Source: UBA4615 sp044342535 (GTDB lineage: Bacteria; Pseudomonadota; Gammaproteobacteria; Burkholderiales; Burkholderiaceae_E). From it: DNA of 5,630 nt. Positions 1-5,129 of the stretch are shown piece after piece. Below the pieces are notes generated by a model. That model worked only from the letters and a program-made list of their open reading frames with translations, searched no databases and was not told the DNA's origin. The stretch's first letter is position 1. Each line of letters starts with the position of its first letter. The stretch covers positions 1 to 5,630 of the forward strand of contig JBIIPQ010000287.1 in assembly GCA_044342535.1 (NCBI GenBank), given 5' to 3'. The translations under genes and the position numbers were made by a program.

Positions 1-72
1 ATCCGGTGGGCACCTTCTGGTGATCGATTGACCCGTTCCGGGCGGAGGGCCTCGCGGATGACGCGTACCCGC

Positions 73-95
73 CATGCGGATACGCTTGCCGCATG
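73..95 (+). promoter_or_regulatory. Possible hairpin enclosing the start codon of the EamA transporter
   Basis: CATGCGG at 73-79 is the exact reverse complement of CCGCATG at 89-95, with a 9-base loop. The right arm contains the whole ATG start codon. If it forms in the mRNA it would mask the start, which also lacks a strong ribosome binding site. A 7-bp inverted repeat can arise by chance in GC-rich DNA, so the regulatory reading is inference. Confidence 0.22.
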
Positions 96-998
96 AGTTC
101 ACCCCGCGCCCTTGCGGTGCCGGCGAGGACCGATCGGCCGCTGCTGGGCATCCTGTTCATGTGCGCCGCGGCGAGCCTGTTCCCCGTGATGAACGGGCTC
201 GCCAAGCTGATGAGCCGCGACTACTCGTCCGAGCAGGTCGTCTGGGCCCGCACCGTCAGCCACCTGGTGTTCGCGCTCGCCCTGGTCGTGCCGCGGCACG
301 GCTGGCGCATCGTGCACACCCGCCGGCCCGGTGTTCAGTTCATGCGCTCGCTGCTGCTGATCGGCTCGACCTTCCTGTTCTTCAGCGCGATCCGCTTCGT
401 GCCGATCGCGCAGGCGGCGTCGATCTCGTTCATCGCGCCGCTGATCGTCGTGCTGCTCGCGGGCCCGATGCTCGGCGAGCGCATCCTGCTGTCGCGGGTC
501 GTCGCGGTGACGGTCGGCTTCCTCGGCGTGCTGGTCGTCATCCGGCCGGGTGCCGCGGTGTTCCAGTGGGCCTCGCTGCTGATCGTGGGCAGCGCGGCCT
601 GCTTCGCGGTCTACCAGATCCTCACTCGGCGGGTCGCGGGCATCGATCGGCCCGAGACCTCGGTCGTGTACTCGGCGCTGGTGGGCTCGGTGCTGATGAG
701 CCTCGTCGTGCCCTTCGCCTGGCGCACCCCGGCCTCGTGGACCGACGTCGCGCTGCTCGGCAGTCTCGGGGTGATCGGCGGGCTCGGCCACTACTGCGTG
801 GCGCGCGCGATGACCTACGCGGCGGCGAACCTGCTGTCGCCGTTCCAGTACTGGCAGATGGTCGGCTCGGTGATCGTCGGCTGGTGGCTCTTCTCGGAGA
901 TGCCGGACGCGTGGACGTGGGTCGGCGCCGCGCTGATCATCGGCGCGGGCATCTACGTGGGGATCACCACCCGCGAGCGCCCGGTCGATCGACCTTGA
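93..998 (+). CDS. DMT superfamily transporter with two EamA domains
   Basis: A 301-residue inner-membrane protein of the drug/metabolite transporter superfamily. About ten hydrophobic segments are visible, near residues 17-38, 48-66, 84-101, 105-124, 133-151, 157-177, 189-208, 217-236, 247-267 and 274-291. They form two EamA repeats. Each repeat ends with the family's glycine/acid signature before its last helix: LGER at 127-130 and FSEMP at 267-271. The length fits the usual size of about 300 residues. Family members export amino acids, metabolites or drugs by proton exchange; the substrate cannot be read from the sequence. The start is the first possible one in frame: an in-frame TGA lies at 21-23 and no ATG, GTG or TTG lies between. 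No good Shine-Dalgarno precedes it, only GCGGA at 76-80, which is rather distant. No terminator is visible behind the gene and no partner is adjacent, so it looks monocistronic. The family is secure; the function is general. Confidence 0.93.
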   Translation: MSSPRALAVPARTDRPLLGILFMCAAASLFPVMNGLAKLMSRDYSSEQVVWARTVSHLVFALALVVPRHGWRIVHTRRPGVQFMRSLLLIGSTFLFFSAIRFVPIAQAASISFIAPLIVVLLAGPMLGERILLSRVVAVTVGFLGVLVVIRPGAAVFQWASLLIVGSAACFAVYQILTRRVAGIDRPETSVVYSALVGSVLMSLVVPFAWRTPASWTDVALLGSLGVIGGLGHYCVARAMTYAAANLLSPFQYWQMVGSVIVGWWLFSEMPDAWTWVGAALIIGAGIYVGITTRERPVDRP

Positions 999-1224
999 GA
1001 TTCGCCGGGAGATAGGGATCTCGACGCCTTCGCGAGGCTGGCCGCAGGGTGCGTCTGCTCGGGGCGGCAGGCGCGTTGCTCACGTCGATCGGCCGCGGTT
1101 CGCCTGGCAGCGACCCCCTTCAATCACGAAAGCTTATTGACCTTCTCGCGATCTGTAAGTTCCCAGTAAGCCCTCGCCCATACCGTCCAGTTCAAAGAGC
1201 GACCCGAGCGGGAGGAGAACGCGC
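999..1224 (+). promoter_or_regulatory. Intergenic region, likely promoter zone of the small-gene operon
   Basis: This is a 226-base gap without convincing coding. The stretch from about 1115 to 1200 is clearly richer in A and T than its surroundings, as expected for a promoter in a GC-rich genome. TTGACC at 1137-1142 resembles a -35 box, but the hexamer 17 bases further on (TTCCCA, 1160-1165) is a poor -10, so no exact promoter is claimed. The pentamer GTAAG occurs twice, at 1155-1159 and 1166-1170. A weak 5-bp stem (GAGAT 1009-1013, ATCTC 1018-1022) just after the transporter gene has no T-run and is not an intrinsic terminator. Confidence 0.25.
1211..1217 (+). promoter_or_regulatory. Strong Shine-Dalgarno before the 31-residue ORF
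   Basis: GGAGGAG ends 7 bases before the ATG at 1225. It matches the anti-Shine-Dalgarno almost fully at ideal spacing and is among the best ribosome binding sites in the window. It is the main reason to treat the short ORF that follows as translated. Confidence 0.6.
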
Positions 1225-1320
1225 ATGTCCGCGAGCACGACGTCCGAAAGCACCCGAGGGCGAATCGGCCTGCTGTCGATGGGGATCGACGGTCAGCGCG
1301 TCGGCATGGAGGCCGAGTGA
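1225..1320 (+). CDS. Small 31-residue ORF, possible leader or small protein
   Basis: This short ORF has an ATG start, a near-perfect Shine-Dalgarno 7 bases upstream, and a TGA stop (1318-1320) overlapping the GTG start of the next gene in the arrangement GTGA. The product would be 31 residues, with a Ser/Thr-rich N-terminus (residues 2-10), a short RGRIG stretch at 11-15, and an acidic end MEAE. No membrane segment, signal peptide or known domain is visible, and I do not recognise it. The overlap mirrors the ATGA junction one gene downstream, which suggests the first cistron of a translationally coupled operon. It could be a real small protein, or a leader whose translation opens the start of the membrane protein gene. 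An alternative is that only its ribosome loading matters and the peptide has no function. Confidence 0.42.
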   Translation: MSASTTSESTRGRIGLLSMGIDGQRVGMEAE

Positions 1321-1601
1321 TCTACGTTCTCAACATGGTGTACACGCTCGCGGCCTTCTCGATGCTTCTGCTGGCCGGTCAGGGCATGGTCCGTCTGCTC
1401 TGCTTCGGTCGTCACGAAGACAATGCGGTCTATCGATTCTTCAGGTTCCTCACCTCGCCGGTTGTCCGAGCGGTCCGTGTGATAACGCCTCGAAAGGTGG
1501 CCGACATGCACGTGCCCGTGGTGGCCTTCTTGCTTCTGTTCTGGATCTGCGTCGCACTGGCGGTGCTTCTGCCGCGCATGGTCGCCGGAGATGCGGCATG
1601 A
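1317..1601 (+). CDS. Small two-helix membrane protein, YggT-like
   Basis: A 94-residue protein with two hydrophobic segments, near residues 5-28 and 66-86, joined by a basic loop. The block TSPVVRAVRVITPR (46-59), followed by an Asp at 63, then VPVVAFLLL (66-74), resembles the YggT pattern of T-x-P, spaced arginines, a proline, then an Asp before the second helix. It would correspond to one YggT unit. That similarity is judged by eye and is moderate. YggT proteins are small envelope proteins of poorly defined function. The GTG start is preferred because GGAGG lies at 1308-1312, 4 bases upstream, and because GTGA overlaps the stop of the preceding ORF; the in-frame ATG at 1335 has no nearby Shine-Dalgarno. 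The stop overlaps the next start (ATGA, 1598-1601), so it is probably co-translated with the TPR gene. Confidence 0.8.
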   Translation: MIYVLNMVYTLAAFSMLLLAGQGMVRLLCFGRHEDNAVYRFFRFLTSPVVRAVRVITPRKVADMHVPVVAFLLLFWICVALAVLLPRMVAGDAA

Positions 1602-2182
1602 CAGCCTCGGCGGACGCGTCGGTGCTCGCCCTCTGGTATTGGCGACAGATGGCCACCTTGGCGAAGCTGCTCAAGCGTGACGACAGGGCCGTGGCCTATT
1701 GGGAGCGAATCGCAGCCGCCCGTCCCGGTGACGCCGTGACGCTCGCGGCGCTGGCCCACCTGAAGGCCACCACGGGCAATCGGCCGGACGCGGTCCAGTT
1801 GCTGCGCGAAGCCCTGCGGCTCGACGCGACGAAGGCCGGCACCTGGTACAACCTGGGCTATCTGCAACAGGAAGAACAGCGCCACGAAGAGGCGATCGAT
1901 TCGTTCGATCGGGCCATCGCGCTGGACCAGAAGCTCGATCTCGCTTATTACGGCAAGGCGCTCTCCCTCATCAAGACCGGCCGGCTCGACGAGGCCATCG
2001 CACCGTTGAAGATGAACATCGAGCTGCAGCCGATGAGCCCGTTCGGCTTCTACCAGCTCGCACACGTCTACCACCGTCTGCAGCAGCCCGAGCGGGTCGC
2101 CCGGCTGATCAAGAAGCTCACCGTCTTCGAGCCTCAGGTCGCGCGTCAGCTCGAGCGCGAGACCGGCGTCGTCGTCGGCTAG
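1598..2182 (+). CDS. TPR (tetratricopeptide repeat) protein
   Basis: A 194-residue protein made almost wholly of TPR helical pairs. Repeats lie near residues 46-79, 80-113, 114-147 and 148-180. The clearest are WYNLGYLQQEEQRHEEAIDS (83-102) and the unit around YYGKALSLIKTGRLDEAI (117-134). A half-repeat with AVAYWERIAAARP at 31-43 precedes them. TPR arrays bind other proteins, so this is probably a scaffold or assembly factor. No signal peptide is visible, so it is probably cytoplasmic unless the neighbouring membrane protein tethers it. The frame stays open upstream to 1049, but the ATG at 1598 is the right start: it overlaps the previous stop as ATGA, has GGAG at 1587-1590 with 7-base spacing, and the family-like sequence begins there. 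The longer reading would overlap the membrane protein gene completely and shows no domain. The specific partner is unknown. Confidence 0.9.
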   Translation: MTASADASVLALWYWRQMATLAKLLKRDDRAVAYWERIAAARPGDAVTLAALAHLKATTGNRPDAVQLLREALRLDATKAGTWYNLGYLQQEEQRHEEAIDSFDRAIALDQKLDLAYYGKALSLIKTGRLDEAIAPLKMNIELQPMSPFGFYQLAHVYHRLQQPERVARLIKKLTVFEPQVARQLERETGVVVG

Positions 2183-2292
2183 CAGATGGTTCGCTGAACC
2201 CCCGTCAACCGCCCCGCCCGTCGATCTCGGAGATCCCGCCTCAACCGACGAATTTCCGTTCCGTCACATTCCCGAACTCTTGGAGGAGACCC
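2183..2292 (+). promoter_or_regulatory. Intergenic region upstream of the symporter operon with small palindrome and strong RBS
   Basis: This 110-base gap separates the TPR gene from the symporter pair. It holds a perfect palindrome around one central base, GATCTC-G-GAGATC (2223-2235), which could be an operator half-site pair or chance. No T-run follows, so it is not an intrinsic terminator. GGAGGAG at 2282-2288 ends 4 bases before the ATG at 2293 and is the ribosome binding site of the DUF4212 gene. A slightly AT-richer patch lies at 2245-2280, but no convincing sigma-70 or sigma-54 promoter was seen. Confidence 0.35.
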
Positions 2293-2556
2293 ATGGCATC
2301 CACAGCCAAGCTAGATGAATACTGGCAGCGCAACCTGAGAATCACCGGCATCCTTTTGGGGATCTGGTTCATCGTCACCTTCGTCGTGGGCTGGTTCGCT
2401 CGAGATCTGAGCTTCAGCTTCTTCGGCTGGCCGTTCAGCTTCTACATGGGCGCCCAGGGCTCGCTCATCATCTACTGCCTGATCATCTGGTTCTACGCCC
2501 GCTACATGAACAACATGGACATCGAGTACGGGGTCCAGGAAGGAGAAGAGGAATGA
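2293..2556 (+). CDS. DUF4212 protein, small subunit of sodium:solute symporter
   Basis: An 87-residue inner-membrane protein with two hydrophobic segments (about 16-36 and 50-70). The N-terminal motif YWQRNLRI (10-17) is typical of DUF4212/TIGR03647 proteins, as are the GWPFSFYMGAQGS block (45-57) and the acidic C-terminus ending in EGEEE. Such proteins are encoded directly before a VC_2705-type SSS symporter, as here, and are thought to be its small partner, comparable to YjcH beside ActP. The start is fixed by GGAGGAG 4 bases upstream. The TGA stop overlaps the symporter ATG (ATGA, 2553-2556), pointing to coupled synthesis of the two subunits in fixed ratio. Membership of the family is confident; a physical complex is inferred. 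Confidence 0.95.
   Translation: MASTAKLDEYWQRNLRITGILLGIWFIVTFVVGWFARDLSFSFFGWPFSFYMGAQGSLIIYCLIIWFYARYMNNMDIEYGVQEGEEE
2541..2545 (+). promoter_or_regulatory. Shine-Dalgarno of the symporter gene inside the DUF4212 gene
   Basis: AGGAG lies 7 bases before the ATG at 2553, in a purine-rich run at 2538-2552 that also encodes the acidic tail of DUF4212. It supports the ATG at 2553 as the start and lets the symporter be translated both by coupling and independently. Confidence 0.6.
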
Positions 2557-5129
2557 GCGCTGCCATGCAGTCTCAGAAGGCCTTCAAGGCGCAACTCACG
2601 AAGGTCTACGCGTTCTACACCGGCGGGTTCTTCCTGTTCGTGGCCGCACTCGCGATCCTCGAACAGATGGGCATGGCCCGACAGACGATGGGCTACGTGT
2701 TCCTCGTCGCGACGATCCTGCTGTACGCGGGCATCGGGGTGATGAGCCGGACCAATGACGCCTCGGAGTACTACGTGGCCGGTCGCCGCGTACCGGCGAT
2801 GTTCAATGGCATGGCCACGGGCGCCGACTGGATGTCGGCCGCGTCGTTCATCGGCATGGCCGGCACGCTGTACCTGTCCGGCTACAACGGCCTGGCGTTC
2901 ATCATGGGATGGACCGGTGGATACGTGCTGGTGGCGCTGCTTCTTGCGCCCTATCTCAGGAAGTTCGGGCAATTCACCATCCCCGACTTCCTGGGTGCGC
3001 GATACGGCGGCCACATTCCCCGGTTCATCGGCATCCTGATCGCCATCCTGGTTTCGTTCACCTACGTGGTCGCGCAGATCTACGGGGTTGGCCTGATCAC
3101 CACCCGGCTCACCGGCGTGGACTTCCAGGTGGGCGTGTTCCTCGGGCTGGCCGGCATCCTGGTCTGCTCGTTCCTCGGCGGCATGAAGGCGGTGACCTGG
3201 ACGCAGGTCGCCCAGTACATCATCCTGATCATCGCCTACATGATCCCGGTGGTCTGGCTGTCGGTGAAGCAGACCGGTATCCCGGTGCCCCAGGCCGTCT
3301 ACGGCAACCAGCTCGAGAAGGTCACTGCGCTCGAGCAGAAGCTGATCGACGATCCGAAGGAGAAGGAGGTCCGACAGATCTTCCGTGATCGTGCAGCCGC
3401 GGCGACCGAGGCCCTGAAGGACCCGGCCAAGGCGTATACCGACGGCAAGGCGAGGCTGGAGAAGGACCTGGCCGATCTGAAGGCCGCCAACGAGGATGCG
3501 GGCAAGGTCAAGGCGGCGGAGGACGCGTTGGGCCGGTGGCCGAAGGACCAGGCCGCGGCCACGGCCCAATGGACGCGTGACCGGGCAGCCGCCGGTCGCG
3601 CCAATCCGCCGGCCCGGCACGGAGAAGCGTTTGCAGGCAAGGACGAGAAGGCCCGGGACATCGCCCGCAGGAACTTCCTGGCCCTGGTCTTCTGCCTGAT
3701 GGTGGGCACCGCTGCACTGCCTCACATCCTGATGCGGTACTACACGACGCCATCGGTCAAGGAAGCCCGAAGCTCGGTGACCTGGTCGCTGTTCTTCATC
3801 TTCCTGCTGTACTTCACGGCCCCGGCCCTCGCCGTACTGGTCAAGTTCGTGATGTACAACGACGTGGTGGGCACGGCGTTCACCAGCCTTCCAGCGTGGG
3901 CACAGGCTTGGGCGAAGGTCGATCCTTCGTTGCTGTCGATCACCGACGTCAACCGGGACGGCATCGTGCAGTTGGCGGAGATCGTGATCGGCGGTGACAT
4001 CGTCGTGCTGGCCACGCCGGAAATCGCGGGTCTGCCGTACGTGGTGTCGGGCCTCGTGGCCGCAGGCGGTCTGGCGGCGGCGCTGTCCACGGCGGACGGC
4101 TTGTTGCTGACCATCGCCAACGCGCTGTCGCACGATCTCTACTACAAGATGATCGATCCGAACGCGCCCACGTCCCGCCGCGTGCTGCTCTCCAAGATCC
4201 TGTTGCTGGTGGTCGCCGCACTCGCCGCGTACGTGGCCTCGCTGAAGATCGCCGACATCCTGTTCCTGGTGTCTGCGGCCTTCTCGCTGGCGGCAGCCGG
4301 TTTCTTCCCGGCACTGGTGCTCGGTGTGTTCTGGAAGCGCACCACGGGCATTGCCGCGTCGCTGGGCATGCTCGCCGGTGTGGGCGTGACCTTCTGGTAC
4401 ATGATCTCGACCCACCCGTGGCTGCGCGAGGTGTTCTTCGGAACCGCCCGCTCGGTTGCCCCGGACCTGTGGTGGGACATCCTGCCGATTTCGGCTGGCG
4501 TGTTCGGCGTCCCCTTGGGATTCCTGGTGATCATCCTCGTCAGTCTGGTCACCCCGGCTCCCTCGAAAGAGACTCAGGACATGGTCCAGAACGTCCGGTA
4601 TCCGACCCTCCCGGGGGCCGCCCCGCCGTGGGGCGGGCGCCCCCGCTGGGCGCCCCGGCGGCGTGGAAGCAGACCGGGCCCCAGGCCCGGTTTTTTTTCG
4701 TCGGCGAATTCGGTACCGTTGCACTCGAAGCGATGCCGAACGCGCCCCCCGGCCCAACGCACCTCACGGACCCCGCATGAGTTCGCCGACCATCGTCGCC
4801 GCAGTGCGTGCCGCGCTCGAAGTCCATCCGCCGTTCTCCACGATGCGCGGCGAGGATCTCGATTTCATCGCAGGACGCGTCGAACTCGCCTATTTCGCCC
4901 CGGGCGAGGTGATCATCTCGCCGGAGGCGGGAACGCCCGACGCCTGCTGGATCGTGCGCGACGGTGTGGTGGCCGGGCGGCGGCCCGACGATCAGCAGGC
5001 CGCCGAACCGGGTCTGCAGCTGACACAGGGCGAGCCCTTCCCGGTGGGTGCGCTGCTTGCCGGGCGTGCGGTCTCGGCCCGCTATACGGCCGCTGGCGAC
5101 GTGTTCTGCTGGGTGCTGTCGCGTGCTGA
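2553..5129 (+). CDS. Sodium:solute symporter, VC_2705 subfamily (SSS family); open frame lacks its expected stop
   Basis: An inner-membrane sodium-coupled symporter of the SSS family (VC_2705/TIGR03648 type), the large subunit paired with DUF4212. About 13 helices are present; the first two lie near residues 24-36 and 47-64. Key motifs are NGMATGADWMSAASFIG (85-101), LPHILMRYYTTPS (389-401) and ALSTADGLLL (510-519). S512-T513 correspond by position to the Na+-coordinating Ser340-Thr341 of PutP. Residues 255-372 form a charged Ala/Lys-rich loop, probably coiled coil. D465-E476 is a canonical EF-hand-type loop. The substrate is probably a short carboxylate such as acetate or pyruvate, by analogy with ActP and related symporters; this is inferred. 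Family-like sequence ends at VRYP (681-684). The last 170 residues (about 689-858) are Arg- and Pro-rich, cross an intrinsic terminator and overlap the next gene by 353 bases out of frame, so they are probably not a natural domain. The stop given (5127-5129) is only the first one in frame. Confidence 0.85.
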   Translation: MSAAMQSQKAFKAQLTKVYAFYTGGFFLFVAALAILEQMGMARQTMGYVFLVATILLYAGIGVMSRTNDASEYYVAGRRVPAMFNGMATGADWMSAASFIGMAGTLYLSGYNGLAFIMGWTGGYVLVALLLAPYLRKFGQFTIPDFLGARYGGHIPRFIGILIAILVSFTYVVAQIYGVGLITTRLTGVDFQVGVFLGLAGILVCSFLGGMKAVTWTQVAQYIILIIAYMIPVVWLSVKQTGIPVPQAVYGNQLEKVTALEQKLIDDPKEKEVRQIFRDRAAAATEALKDPAKAYTDGKARLEKDLADLKAANEDAGKVKAAEDALGRWPKDQAAATAQWTRDRAAAGRANPPARHGEAFAGKDEKARDIARRNFLALVFCLMVGTAALPHILMRYYTTPSVKEARSSVTWSLFFIFLLYFTAPALAVLVKFVMYNDVVGTAFTSLPAWAQAWAKVDPSLLSITDVNRDGIVQLAEIVIGGDIVVLATPEIAGLPYVVSGLVAAGGLAAALSTADGLLLTIANALSHDLYYKMIDPNAPTSRRVLLSKILLLVVAALAAYVASLKIADILFLVSAAFSLAAAGFFPALVLGVFWKRTTGIAASLGMLAGVGVTFWYMISTHPWLREVFFGTARSVAPDLWWDILPISAGVFGVPLGFLVIILVSLVTPAPSKETQDMVQNVRYPTLPGAAPPWGGRPRWAPRRRGSRPGPRPGFFSSANSVPLHSKRCRTRPPAQRTSRTPHEFADHRRRSACRARSPSAVLHDARRGSRFHRRTRRTRLFRPGRGDHLAGGGNARRLLDRARRCGGRAAARRSAGRRTGSAADTGRALPGGCAACRACGLGPLYGRWRRVLLGAVAC
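4618..4655 (+). other. Two overlapping GC stem-loops after the symporter coding region
   Basis: CCGCCCC (4618-4624) pairs perfectly with GGGGCGG (4630-4636) across a 5-base loop. The self-complementary octamer GGGCGCCC occurs at 4635-4642 and again at 4648-4655, giving an 8-bp stem with loop CCGCT. The two stems share bases 4635-4636, so they compete slightly or stack. They sit just ahead of the terminator and look like a structured 3' untranslated region that would protect the mRNA end or pause polymerase, although the symporter frame is still formally open here. Confidence 0.5.
4673..4698 (+). terminator. Intrinsic (Rho-independent) terminator
   Basis: A perfect 8-bp stem, ACCGGGCC (4673-4680) with GGCCCGGT (4684-4691), has a 3-base loop CCA. 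It runs straight into eight consecutive T residues (4691-4698), the longest T-run in this GC-rich window. This is a textbook intrinsic terminator for + strand transcription. It lies about 60 bases past the end of family-like symporter sequence and 78 bases before the next ATG. It should end most transcripts of the DUF4212-symporter operon. Confidence 0.88.

Noticed and set aside
89..100. The 12-mer CCGCATGAGTTC shared by the starts of the EamA gene (89-100) and the cNMP/CBS gene (4773-4784)
   Set aside because: The identity stops immediately on both sides and comprises common start-codon context; no evidence of a repeat element.
74..1015. A 313-codon + strand open frame overlapping the EamA transporter
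   Set aside because: It is Arg/Ala/Pro-rich, has no family features and covers the well-supported transporter in another frame.
1009..1022. Hairpin GAGAT/ATCTC after the EamA transporter as a terminator
   Set aside because: The stem has only 5 bp and no T-run follows.
1049..1597. N-terminal extension of the TPR protein by 183 residues in the same open frame
   Set aside because: It has no ribosome binding site or domain, overlaps the YggT-like gene in another frame, and the ATG at 1598 has both a Shine-Dalgarno and an ATGA overlap.
4706..4717. Adjacent EcoRI and KpnI recognition sequences (GAATTCGGTACC) resembling a cloning polylinker
   Set aside because: No further vector sequence or other polylinker sites flank it, and the downstream gene continues normally; two neighbouring hexamers can occur by chance.
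2502..4757. A 751-codon open frame on the - strand opposite the symporter
   Set aside because: Its composition is His/Arg/Gln/Asp-rich with no domain or hydrophobic pattern, typical of the antisense shadow of a GC-rich gene; the + strand product is a clear family member.
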